The notes below the pieces were generated by a model, which was given only the letters and a program-made list of their open reading frames with translations, was not told the origin of the DNA and did no database searches. Shown in pieces: positions 18,769 to 26,579 of a stretch of DNA of 64,000 nucleotides (position 1 is its first letter; every line of letters begins with the position of its first letter). The DNA is from Streptosporangium roseum DSM 43021 (GTDB lineage Bacteria > Actinomycetota > Actinomycetes > Streptosporangiales > Streptosporangiaceae): the NCBI RefSeq assembly GCF_000024865.1, contig NC_013595.1, forward strand, positions 4,340,001 to 4,404,000, given 5' to 3'. The position numbers and the translations under genes are program-made.

Positions 18769-20015
18769 TGTGGACCTCCACCGCGGCGCTGCGGCGTGCC
18801 GTCGTCCTCAGCGCCGGGCTGTGCCTGCTCGCGGTGACGCTGGGCCGGGTGGACCTGCTGGTCATGGCCGCGCCGTTCGTACTGGGCACGGCTCTCGGCC
18901 TGCGTTCCCGGCCGGCCGGGTCCCCCCGGGCCGCCCTCCACCTCGCCGGCGCCGCCGTCACCGAGGGCGGCGCCGTCAGCGCCTCGGTCACCGTGGAGGC
19001 CGCCCGCTCGACGCTGTGCGTGGTCAGCCCCGCCGTCTCGCCCGGCCTGGACCAGGACGTCGGGCACCACGTCGCGGCGCTGCCCGCCGACGTGGCGCTC
19101 ACCGGCAGGGCCCGGCGCTGGGGCGTCCATCCGCTGGGGCCGGTGCGGGTCCGGGTGATCGCCTGTGACGGGCTGCTGGAGTTCCCCGAACTGGTGCTGC
19201 CCGCCGGGAACGTGCGGGCCCTGCCCGTCGCCGAGCCGTTCGCCTCGCACGTCTCCGTGCCCCGGGCCGACGGGATGTCCGGGATCCACCGGTCCCGCCG
19301 GCTCGGGGAGGGCGGGGAGCTCGCCGGGGTACGGCCCTACCGGCCGGGTGACCGGCTGCGCCGCATCGACTGGCGGACCACCCTGCGCACCCGCGAGCCG
19401 TACGTCAACGCCACCCAGCCCGAACGCGACGCCGAGATCGTGCTGCTGCTGGACGTCCTGCACGAGGCGGGCGGCGACGACGGCACGGCGAGCGTGCTGG
19501 ACGTCACGGTCCGTGCCGCCGCCGCGATCGCCGAGCACTACACCCGCCAGGGCGACAGGGTCTCCCTGGCGGAGTTCGGGCCCCGGCTGCGGAGGCTGCG
19601 CCCCGGCACGGGCCGGCGGCACCATCTGGCCCAGCTCGCCTGGCTGGCCGAGATCAGGCCCATGCCCGACGGCTGGGACGCGCTCGGAGACCGGCCGCCG
19701 ATCGCCGGGCCGCCGGCCTCCAACGCCCTGGTCATCATGCTCACCCCGCTCCTGGACCCGCGCAGCGCCACCGCCCTGGCCACCCTGGCCCGCACCCGCC
19801 GCCCCCTGGTCGCGGTCGACACCCTGCCCGACGGACTCCGCCGCCGGGCCGAGGCCGAATGGTCGGACCTGGCGGAGCGGCTCTGGCGGCTGGAACGCGA
19901 GAACACCATCGGCCGCCTGCGCGAGGCCGGGGTTCCGGTCGAGGCGTGGCGCGGCTCGGGCAGCCTGGACGCGATCCTGCGCGACGCCGCCCGGATCGCC
20001 GCGGTGCCGCGGTGA
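18768..20015 (+). CDS. DUF58 domain protein
   Basis: A 415-residue partner of MoxR. Two closely spaced hydrophobic segments (about 8-50) anchor it. An extended beta region follows, and then the DUF58 signature GEGGELAGVRPYRPGDRLRRIDW...RTREPYVN and the VWA-like AEIVLLLDVLHEAGG and HYTRQGDRVSLAEFGPRLR. The ATG at 18768 shares one base with the MoxR stop (TGATG). Its own stop overlaps the last operon gene by four bases. MoxR-DUF58 pairs are thought to assemble metal-dependent or cell-envelope complexes; the client here is unknown. Confidence 0.92.
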
Positions 20016-20539
20016 CCACGCTGCACTCGCTGAGCTGGCGGATGCTGATGTGGGCCTGCGGAACGACGGCCCTGCTCGTGGCGATGCCGCCGGACTACCG
20101 CGCCGGGATCGTCATGCCGCTGCTGGCCGCCCTGATCGGCCTGCTCGCGGCCGCGGAGCCGGAGAACGCCTGGGTGCTCTGCCTGGAGGTCGTGACCGTG
20201 GTGGCCTGGCTGCTGACCACCGTCGTGTACGGCCACGCCCCGTCCTGGACCGTGGCCCTGGCCATCGGGGCGCTCCTCTACGTCCACCACGGCATGGCCG
20301 CCATCGCCGCCCACATACCGGTGCGAGCGCGCATCCCCGTGCCGCTGGCGGCCGGCTGGCTGGGCCGGACCGGGGGCGCGCTCGCCGCGTCCGCCGCCGT
20401 GTGCCTGCCCGTCACCGTGGTGACCGGCGGCGCCTCCGCGATTCCCCCGGCCCTGGCCGTCGTCCTCGGGGCCGGGGGAGCGCTCGGCGTCGTCTACGCC
20501 CTGACGCGGGGCGCCGGCGGGGCGGGCGGCGATCAGTAG
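20012..20539 (+). CDS. Polytopic membrane protein of the MoxR operon
   Basis: A 175-residue, strongly hydrophobic protein starting at GTG 20012, overlapping the DUF58 stop by four bases. Four to six membrane helices are visible (RMLMWACGTTALLVAM, IVMPLLAALIGLLAA, LEVVTVVAWLLTTVVYG, VALAIGALLYVHH, ALAASAAVCLPVTVV, ALAVVLGAGGALGVVYAL). It occupies the position where related operons carry a TgpA transglutaminase but has no transglutaminase core. Its last seven bases overlap the convergent DUF6461 gene. Confidence 0.82.
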   Translation: MTTLHSLSWRMLMWACGTTALLVAMPPDYRAGIVMPLLAALIGLLAAAEPENAWVLCLEVVTVVAWLLTTVVYGHAPSWTVALAIGALLYVHHGMAAIAAHIPVRARIPVPLAAGWLGRTGGALAASAAVCLPVTVVTGGASAIPPALAVVLGAGGALGVVYALTRGAGGAGGDQ

Positions 20540-21045
20540 TGTTCGAGGACGCCGTGGGCGACCACGGTGCCGCTCTCAGCGGCCGGCCGCACCCCCGTGA
20601 CGCGTTCGGCCAGCTTCAGCGCGGCGGCGAGACCTCCCTCCGACCGCTCGCCCACCAGCCCGAGCTCGATCCGCTCGGAGAGGTGGTCCTCGGCGATGCC
20701 GTCCTCGTCGCCGGGGAACAGCGGGTCGAACTCGAGGGTCCGCCGCCCGTCGGCGTAGTGCACGAAGACCGCGACCGCGTTCACGTTGCGGAAGACGCTC
20801 GCCGTCACCGTCCCGGCCGACAGCGACACCAGGATCTCCGGCAGGGTCCCGGCGAAGCCGTTGGACTCGCTGAGGATGGTGCCGCCCTCGGCGGCGCGGG
20901 CCTCGATGAGGCCATCGTCGTAGTCGTCCGGCTCGTCGTCTCCGATGTCCTCGGCGCCCGTGCGGGCGAGGGCCTCCCGGGGGGTGAGACCGCGCACGAA
21001 GGTCGCACAGAAGGCCTCGTCGTCGAGCCAGTCGTAGTCACGCAT
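20533..21045 (-). CDS. DUF6461 family protein
   Basis: A 170-residue cytoplasmic protein with the N-terminal block YDWLDDEAFCATFVRGLTPREALARTG, as in DUF6461 proteins, an acidic linker (DDEPDDYDDG) and a beta-rich core with FRNVNAVAVFVHYADG, then RRTLEFDPLFPGDED. The start ATG is at 21045 with no in-frame alternative nearby. A second DUF6461-like domain occurs fused to ankyrin repeats at 4014-5009. No function is established for the family. Family assignment is by motif memory. Confidence 0.78.
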   Translation of the reverse strand: MRDYDWLDDEAFCATFVRGLTPREALARTGAEDIGDDEPDDYDDGLIEARAAEGGTILSESNGFAGTLPEILVSLSAGTVTASVFRNVNAVAVFVHYADGRRTLEFDPLFPGDEDGIAEDHLSERIELGLVGERSEGGLAAALKLAERVTGVRPAAESGTVVAHGVLEHY

Positions 21046-21125
21046 GGGGGGTCCGGTTCTCTTCGGGGAAGGGTCGAAGAGATCTTGGCAGCCGGGTCCG
21101 ACAGAAAGCGGGCGACGGCGGGGAG

Positions 21126-21161
21126 GGCCCTCCGCTCCCGAGCATGTCCCTAGCCGCCAGG
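21126..21161 (+). repeat. Left copy of a ~35-bp diverged direct repeat flanking the MarR-MFS-FMO cassette
   Basis: The segment starting GGCCCTCCGCTCCCGAG and ending AGCCGCCAGG matches 24848-24881 (GGCTCTCCGCTCCGAAC... AGCCGCTGG) in the same orientation, at roughly 80% identity over 34-36 bases. The two copies lie just outside a regulator-exporter-monooxygenase cassette. They may be att-like or recombination scars, or diverged copies of a dispersed intergenic repeat. The rest of the 21046-21392 gap holds nothing I recognise. Confidence 0.4.
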
Positions 21162-21392
21162 TAGCGGGGGTGAGAGGTCACGATTGCGGTTCGTGACCGT
21201 TGCGGAGCGGTGAATGTGGCTGGTGGGAGTCAGAGGAGCTGATCGTTGCTGGATGGCGACTGAGGCTGAGGGGACAAGGCGGCGCGACCCGACTGGGCTT
21301 CAGCCTGGAACGCCGCGTGCCCGGGCCAGATGCCTTCGAGGGTCCAAGTCGATCATGAAGACCGGCCGTCCAGGATCAACCATGCCTAAGTA

Positions 21393-21407
21393 GCTAAGTT
21401 AGTTAGC
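21393..21407. promoter_or_regulatory. Candidate MarR operator
   Basis: GCTAA-GTTAG-TTAGC is a perfect 5-5-5 inverted repeat 24 bases upstream of the marR-like start, in an AT-rich pocket unusual for this genome. MarR proteins typically bind such short palindromes with a 15-18 bp footprint over the promoter. The position predicts autoregulation, with co-regulation of the downstream exporter and monooxygenase. Confidence 0.6.
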
Positions 21408-21430
21408 GAATTATCTGGTAGTGTAACTTC

Positions 21431-21910
21431 GTGACTAATGGAGCGATGTCAGCCGGGCAGAACTGGACGGCCGAGGACCCGATCCTGGAGGGCCTGCAGC
21501 TGATCGGGTTGCTGACCCGTCTGGTGGAACAGCGCCTGAGCCAGGCCCTAAGCATCAACTCCACCGATCTGTCGGCGATCGAACATCTGATCACCGACGG
21601 TCCGCTGACCGCCAAGGACCTGGCTGATCGGCTGCAGGTGTCGACGGCGGCGAGCACGCACATCGTCGACCGCCTGGAGCGGGCCGGTCATGTCACCAGG
21701 CAGCCACACGCCACCGACCGCCGCAAGGTTCTCGTCCTGCTCGCCGACACCTCAAAGGCCCGGCTCTTCGAGCTCCTCACCCCCCTGCTTGACGGGGTGG
21801 GCGAGCGCGTCGGCAAGCTCAGCGGCGCCGAACGGGAGGTCATCGAACACTTCCTGGCCGGTGTCGTCGAGATCTACACCGCCGCCGCGGAAGGCATGAC
21901 CTCGCCCTGA
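21431..21910 (+). CDS. MarR family transcriptional regulator
   Basis: A 159-residue MarR-type winged-helix repressor. The dimerisation helices flank the DNA-binding domain at about 50-110 (LSAIEHLITDGPLTAKDLAD, RLQVSTAASTHIVDRLERAG, HVTRQPHATDRRKVLVLL), which includes the family DRR wing. Start options are GTG 21431 and ATG 21446. It is followed by an EmrB-type exporter and an FAD monooxygenase in the same direction, a common drug-sensing arrangement. A candidate operator lies just upstream. Confidence 0.92.
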   Translation: MTNGAMSAGQNWTAEDPILEGLQLIGLLTRLVEQRLSQALSINSTDLSAIEHLITDGPLTAKDLADRLQVSTAASTHIVDRLERAGHVTRQPHATDRRKVLVLLADTSKARLFELLTPLLDGVGERVGKLSGAEREVIEHFLAGVVEIYTAAAEGMTSP

Positions 21911-22006
21911 ACCCCCGCCGCCTCACCGCGGCACACGCCCGCCCGGTCGCGCCCAAGCGCGGACCGGTACTGAAGCATGCCCCTTTCCCCGTTCGGAGTT
22001 CTACGC

Positions 22007-23611
22007 ATGTCCACGCATTCCCCCGCCCGCCGCTGGCTCGGTCTGATAGCCATCGCGCTGGGCGTCGCGCTGATCGTGGTGGACACCACGATCGTCAACG
22101 TGATCATCCCGCCGATCATCGAGGACCTGAAGGTCAACGCCACCCAGGCGCAGTGGATCCAGGAGTCCTACGCGATCGTCTTCGCCGCGCTGCTGCTGCT
22201 GACCGGCCGCTACTCCGACATCCTCGGCGCCAGGCGGGTCTTCCTGTCCGGCGTCGTCGTCTTCGGCACGACCAGCCTGCTGGCCGGGCTCGCGCCGGGA
22301 GGCGGCCTGCTCATCCTGGCCCGCTTCATGCAGGGCGCGGGGGCGGCGATGATCCTGCCGACCTCGCTGGCACTGCTGAACGCCACCTTCACCGGCAAGG
22401 CACGCGGCCAGGCCTTCGCCGTATGGGGCTCCACCATCGGCGCCGCCGCCGCGTTCGGCCCCGCCCTGGGTGGCTGGCTGTCGGAGCACGCCTCCTGGCG
22501 CTGGGCCTTCGGCATCAACATCCCGCTGTCGCTGCTGATCCTGGCCGGCGGCATGGTGTTCCTGGCCCGCTCGCCGCAAAAGCCCGCCCGCATCGACGCC
22601 GCCGGTGCGGCCTTGTCGATCCTCGGCCTCGGACTGCTCGCCTTCGCGCTGGTCGAAGGCCGCACCTACGGCTGGCTGGCCACCATCGAGCCGCTCGAGA
22701 TTCTTGGGTTCACCTGGGGCGGCGGCCCCTCGCCCGTCCTGGTGGCGCTGGTGCTGTCCGCGCTGGCGCTGATCGGCTTCGTCCGCCGGCAGGCCGTCCT
22801 CACCAGGGGCGCCGACCCCGGCAAGGCGCTGATGGACGTCCGGCTGTTCTCCATCTCCTCCTTCCGCAACGGCAACATCGCCACCACGATCATCGGTCTC
22901 GGCGAGTACGGCATCATCGCGGTCCTGCCGCTGTGGCTGCAGTTCACCCTCGGCTACAGCGCGGTCCAGGCGGGCCTGTCCCTGCTGGCCGTGGCCGTGG
23001 GCAGCTTCGTGGCCAGCGGCGCCAGTTTCGGCCTGGCCGCCAAGGTCTCCGCTCTCGGCCTGGTCCGGATCGGGCTGGCGCTGGAGGCGGCGGGCCTGGT
23101 CGTGCTCGGGCTGATCGCCGCGACCGACAGCCCGTGGTGGACGATCGCGGGGGCCTTGTGCCTGTACGGCGTGGGCGTCGGGTTCGCCACCGCCCAGGTC
23201 ACCAACGTCGTCCTGGCCGATGTGCCCGAGACGAGTTCAGGGCAGGGTTCCGGCGTGCAGAGCGCCTTCCGGCAGCTCGGCTCGGCACTCGGCATCGCCG
23301 TACTGTTCACGGTGTTCTTCACCGGGCTCGGCGCGAACCTGCAGGACACGCTGACGACGTCGGGCCTGCCCGTCGCGCAGTCCGAGCAGCTGGCGCGCAC
23401 CGTCGCCGACAGCGCGGGCGCCGCGATCGCGCCGCTGGCCGCCGACCCGAACACCGCGGCCGTGGCCACGGCCGCGCGCGAGGCGATGACCGGCGGGCTG
23501 GCCCTCGGCGCCTATGTCGGAGCCGGCTTCCTGCTCCTGGCGCTGCTGGCCACCGCCGCGATCCCCGCCGCCAGGAACACCGGCCGCGACAGGCAACCAG
23601 CCCACCACTGA
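22007..23611 (+). CDS. DHA2 (EmrB/QacA) family MFS drug exporter
   Basis: A 534-residue, 14-helix major facilitator exporter. The start at 22007 has GGAG at eight bases and is better than the in-frame ATG at 21977. Family motifs: VVDTTIVNVIIPPI in helix 1 (motif D1), LLLTGRYSDILGARRVFLSG (motif A), ARFMQGAGAAMILPTSLALL (motif B) and AAAFGPALGGWLSEHASWRWAF (motif C). It probably exports the compound sensed by the adjacent MarR regulator. It is followed 39 bp later by the monooxygenase gene. Confidence 0.94.
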   Translation: MSTHSPARRWLGLIAIALGVALIVVDTTIVNVIIPPIIEDLKVNATQAQWIQESYAIVFAALLLLTGRYSDILGARRVFLSGVVVFGTTSLLAGLAPGGGLLILARFMQGAGAAMILPTSLALLNATFTGKARGQAFAVWGSTIGAAAAFGPALGGWLSEHASWRWAFGINIPLSLLILAGGMVFLARSPQKPARIDAAGAALSILGLGLLAFALVEGRTYGWLATIEPLEILGFTWGGGPSPVLVALVLSALALIGFVRRQAVLTRGADPGKALMDVRLFSISSFRNGNIATTIIGLGEYGIIAVLPLWLQFTLGYSAVQAGLSLLAVAVGSFVASGASFGLAAKVSALGLVRIGLALEAAGLVVLGLIAATDSPWWTIAGALCLYGVGVGFATAQVTNVVLADVPETSSGQGSGVQSAFRQLGSALGIAVLFTVFFTGLGANLQDTLTTSGLPVAQSEQLARTVADSAGAAIAPLAADPNTAAVATAAREAMTGGLALGAYVGAGFLLLALLATAAIPAARNTGRDRQPAHH

Positions 23612-23650
23612 CCGCCAGGCCGCTTGCACCCCCACTCCGAGGAGCACCCG

Positions 23651-24844
23651 ATGCCCAGCCGTACCGTTGTCATCTCCGGAGCCAGCATCGCCGGGCCCGC
23701 CCTGGCCTTCTGGCTGCACCGCCACGGCATGCACCCGGTCGTCGTCGAACGATTCCCACACCTGCGGCCGGGAGGTCAGACCGTGGACATCCGCGGCGCC
23801 GGCCAGAACGTCACCCGGCTGATGGGCATCGAGGAGGAGATCCGCGCGGGCTCGACCGGCGAGGAAGGCATCCGGTTCCTGGACGCCGACGGCCGCACCA
23901 AAGCCGCGTTCTCCTCCGCCGCCTTCGGCGGCCGAGGGTTCGTCACCGAACTGGAGATCCTGCGCGGCGAGCTGTCCGCACTGCTGTACGAGCGCACCCG
24001 CCGGAACACCGAGTACATCTTTGGCGATGAGGTCAGCGAGGTGCACGAGGAGCCCGGCCACCTGCGTCTGGCCTTCAAGTCCGGCGCCGAGCGCAAGGCC
24101 GACCTGCTGGTGGCCGCCGACGGGATCCGCTCGCGAACCCGTGACCTGGTCTTCGGCGACACCACGCGCATCAGGTCGCGGGGACTCTACACCGCCTACT
24201 TCACCATTCCCCGCCATCCCTCCGACGGCAACTGGGCACGCTGGTACAACTTCCCCGGCGGCAAGAGCGTCACCCTGCGCCCCGACAACCTGGGCACCAC
24301 CAGAGCGCTGATGTCCTTCCTGTCACCGCCCCACGGCTACGACCGCATGCCCGAGGAGGAGCAGAAGGAGCTCATGCGCCACACCTTCGCCGGACACGGC
24401 GGCCCGGTGCCCAGGACGCTCGGGGAGATGCGCGACTGCGACGACTTCTACCTGGAGGAAGTGGCCCAGGTCCACATGCCCCGATGGTCACGAGGACGGG
24501 TGGCGGCCGTCGGCGACGCCGCCTACTGCGCCTCGCCCCTCAGCGGCATGGGCACCAACCTCGCCCTGGTCGGCGCCTACATCCTGGCTGGGGAACTCGG
24601 CACGCACGACGACCACCGCGACGCCTTCGCCGCCTACGAGAAGGTGCTGCGCCCCTACGTCGCCCAGGCACAAGATCTGCCGCCCGGCACCCCGCGCCTG
24701 GCACTGCCCCGCACCCAGGCGGGCATCAACGTTCTGCACGCCGTCCTGCGCGCCGCCACCACACCTCCGGTCAGCAAGGTCGTGCGCCGCTTCCTCGTCC
24801 CCGCGGCCTACGACTTCGAACTGCCCGCCTACCCGACACGCTGA
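23651..24844 (+). CDS. FAD-dependent monooxygenase (PHBH/TetX-like)
   Basis: A 397-residue flavoprotein monooxygenase. The N-terminal dinucleotide fold is VVISGASIAGPALAFWLHRHG...VVVER. The internal DG motif is DLLVAADGIRSRTRDL, and the second FAD motif is AAVGDAAYCASPLSGMGTN. This layout is that of class A hydroxylases such as TetX, RebC-like or aromatic-ring hydroxylases. The start at 23651 sits six bases after GAGGAG; an upstream in-frame start at 23624 is less likely. Context suggests oxidative inactivation of the exported compound. Confidence 0.92.
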   Translation: MPSRTVVISGASIAGPALAFWLHRHGMHPVVVERFPHLRPGGQTVDIRGAGQNVTRLMGIEEEIRAGSTGEEGIRFLDADGRTKAAFSSAAFGGRGFVTELEILRGELSALLYERTRRNTEYIFGDEVSEVHEEPGHLRLAFKSGAERKADLLVAADGIRSRTRDLVFGDTTRIRSRGLYTAYFTIPRHPSDGNWARWYNFPGGKSVTLRPDNLGTTRALMSFLSPPHGYDRMPEEEQKELMRHTFAGHGGPVPRTLGEMRDCDDFYLEEVAQVHMPRWSRGRVAAVGDAAYCASPLSGMGTNLALVGAYILAGELGTHDDHRDAFAAYEKVLRPYVAQAQDLPPGTPRLALPRTQAGINVLHAVLRAATTPPVSKVVRRFLVPAAYDFELPAYPTR

Positions 24845-24847
24845 CGT

Positions 24848-24881
24848 GGCTCTCCGCTCCGAACGTGTCCTCAGCCGCTGG
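24848..24881 (+). repeat. Right copy of the ~35-bp repeat flanking the MarR-MFS-FMO cassette
   Basis: The partner of 21126-21161, located four bases after the stop codon of the monooxygenase. The remainder of the 24845-25066 gap shows no gene. Confidence 0.4.
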
Positions 24882-25066
24882 ACAGGGCCTGCTGCTTCTC
24901 CTGGATCTGCGGGGCAGGGTCTTGATCGCGCTGCGGAACCTTCGCCAGGGTGTCGGGATTAGACGGCGCCGGCGCGCTGGAAGCATGCGCTGAGCTCATG
25001 TTTAAGGCAACTGAAAGTGTCGGTTCCTAACGTTCTGCGCGGGCAGCTTCAACCGCAAGGAGTGAC

Positions 25067-25825
25067 ATGAGGTTAATCGCAGCTATCGCCGCCACGATGG
25101 TGCTCACCTCCTCCCCGGCCGCGGCCGAACCCGAGGAGAGCGACCGGGAGATCCCCCTGGCGCACATCGAATACACGACCGGTCTCACCGTGAGCTTCTC
25201 CGACAGCCAGCCCTCCAACGAAGTGGGGATGTCCCAGCTCGGGATCATCGGCCGCGCGCCGCTCATCGCCTGGGAGCGGAGCAACAGCTACCTGCAGACC
25301 TACCTGGAGATCACCCCGCCCGACGTGCCAGTGCCCCAGCGCCTCGTCGATGACCACGGCACCGACCTCCCCGCCGAGCTGCAGCGGCGGCGGATCACCG
25401 GCGAGCCGGTCACCGTACGCGGCCTGACCGCTCCGGCCGGCGCCGTGCTCTCCGCCTCGTGCACCGCCGAACACTGGGGCTGGCACCTCTGGCACGACAA
25501 CGCCCAGGCCGGCCTGGCTCCCAAGTCGTACACCACCCTCGACTTCGGCGGTTTCAAGGAGCGTCGCGCGGAGAGCTTCATCTTCAACTGCCTGCCGGTG
25601 GGCTCGCCGAGTCACCTGTGGGCCCAGCACCGGCTGTACTACTGGAACGGCACCAGTTGGTGGAAGCATGCAGACGAGAAGGTCGGCCCTGGGCTTCAGG
25701 CGGAAGAGGTCAAGGGCAAGGTCAAGCGCCACCGCAAGGTCACCTATGACGACGGCTGGGGGTCCAGCCCTAACTGCCTCGGTGGGGCTTGCAAGTACAC
25801 CCGTGAGGGACGTTTCACCAGCTGA
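25067..25825 (+). CDS. Secreted protein of unknown function
   Basis: A 252-residue protein with a clear signal peptide (MRLIAAIAATMVLTSSPAAA) and a strong AAGGAG ribosome binding site eight bases before the ATG. The mature part is beta-rich and aromatic-rich (TAEHWGWHLWHDNAQAG, LWAQHRLYYWNGTSWW), with Cys residues around 130, 177 and near the C-terminus (SPNCLGGACKYT) that could form disulfides. No family was recognised. It is a single gene that ends at a strong terminator. It may be an extracellular binding or inhibitor protein, but nothing proves that. Confidence 0.72.
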   Translation: MRLIAAIAATMVLTSSPAAAEPEESDREIPLAHIEYTTGLTVSFSDSQPSNEVGMSQLGIIGRAPLIAWERSNSYLQTYLEITPPDVPVPQRLVDDHGTDLPAELQRRRITGEPVTVRGLTAPAGAVLSASCTAEHWGWHLWHDNAQAGLAPKSYTTLDFGGFKERRAESFIFNCLPVGSPSHLWAQHRLYYWNGTSWWKHADEKVGPGLQAEEVKGKVKRHRKVTYDDGWGSSPNCLGGACKYTREGRFTS

Positions 25826-25863
25826 CGGGTGACTGGTCGCCTGCGGAAGGCTTAGCCGTACAA

Positions 25864-25906
25864 TGCAGAAACCCCAGCCTGGCTGTGCCCGGCTGGGGTT
25901 TCTGCA
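25864..25906. terminator. Strong hairpin, 16-bp perfect stem
   Basis: Arms 25864-25879 and 25891-25906 are perfectly complementary (16 bp), with an 11-base loop. The hairpin begins 38 bases after the stop of the secreted protein. No U-tract follows, which is usual for high-GC actinomycete terminators. The arms contain AAACCCC/GGGGTTT, so it works equally in both directions. Confidence 0.75.
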
Positions 25907-25917
25907 CTGTGCGCTGT

Positions 25918-26112
25918 CAGCGACCCGAACCCCGGACGCTCAGCCGCGCCCAGCAACAGGCCATCCACAGCGCCGCCGACTACCACCAGCCGCTCACCGA
26001 AGCCGAGGCCAGCCTGCTGCTGTCGGTCATCTGGTGCGGCCGCTCCCCGCAATACGCCGCCTTCCGCGAGCAGCACCTCGAGCTCGAACGCGAGCGGGGA
26101 CCCGTTCGCCGA
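25918..26112 (+). pseudogene. Possible gene fragment of unknown family
   Basis: Within the gap 25907-26405 one plus-strand frame reads like real protein: RTLSRAQQQAIHSAADYHQP, then LTEAEASLLLSVIWCGRSPQYAAFREQH. Amphipathic helices and natural composition are followed by a low-complexity R/G-rich tail typical of an antisense frame. It has no convincing start or ribosome binding site and no family match. It is probably the remnant of a small protein gene. The rest of the gap shows only short GC hairpins. Confidence 0.3.
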
Positions 26113-26405
26113 GCCGCCCTGGTGGCGTCACCCTACGCCTGCGCGAGCGGAACCTGGGCCTGCGCGGTCCCACTCAAAGCTTCAAGATCGAGTCATGCCG
26201 ATTTTCCGCCAGTGCTAGGGACACGTTCGGGGAGGAGGAGGCCGGGAGCGCGGTGCCGGGGGCGGGGCGCGGGGCCGCGGCGCCAGCCGCTGGCCGGGCC
26301 CGCCGGCCGTGACGCAGGGACATCCCTGAGGGGATGACCCTGGCTTGTCCCTGACTTCGGCTCCCGGCCCTGCCGCCGGGCCGTACCGGGGCATAGCGTT
26401 GGGGC

Positions 26406-26576
26406 ATGGGACGAATTCTGCTGATCGTGGCGGCCGTGGTGCTCGCCTTCTTCCTGCTCGGCTCGCTCCTGGGCTTCGTCTTCGGACTGCTCAAGTGGGC
26501 TCTGATCATCGGCCTGGTCGCCGTGGTGGTCATGTTCGCGGCCAAGTTGTTCCGCTCCTCCCGCGTCCGGGACTGA
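26406..26576 (+). CDS. Small two-helix membrane protein (56 aa)
   Basis: ATG 26406 to TGA 26576 encodes 56 residues: MGRILLIVAAVVLAFFLLGS, a turn at FGLLKW, then ALIIGLVAVVVMFAAKLF and a basic tail RSSRVRD. Two membrane helices with a positive-inside tail and near-perfect GC3 support a real gene. It ends just before the convergent RING gene stop at 26580. Such small actinobacterial membrane proteins are commonly annotated as hypothetical. Confidence 0.65.
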   Translation: MGRILLIVAAVVLAFFLLGSLLGFVFGLLKWALIIGLVAVVVMFAAKLFRSSRVRD

Positions 26577-26579
26577 CCG

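Noticed and set aside
24882..25066. Riboswitch or tRNA candidates in intergenic regions
   Set aside because: No conserved riboswitch core or cloverleaf could be recognised by eye here or in the other gaps.
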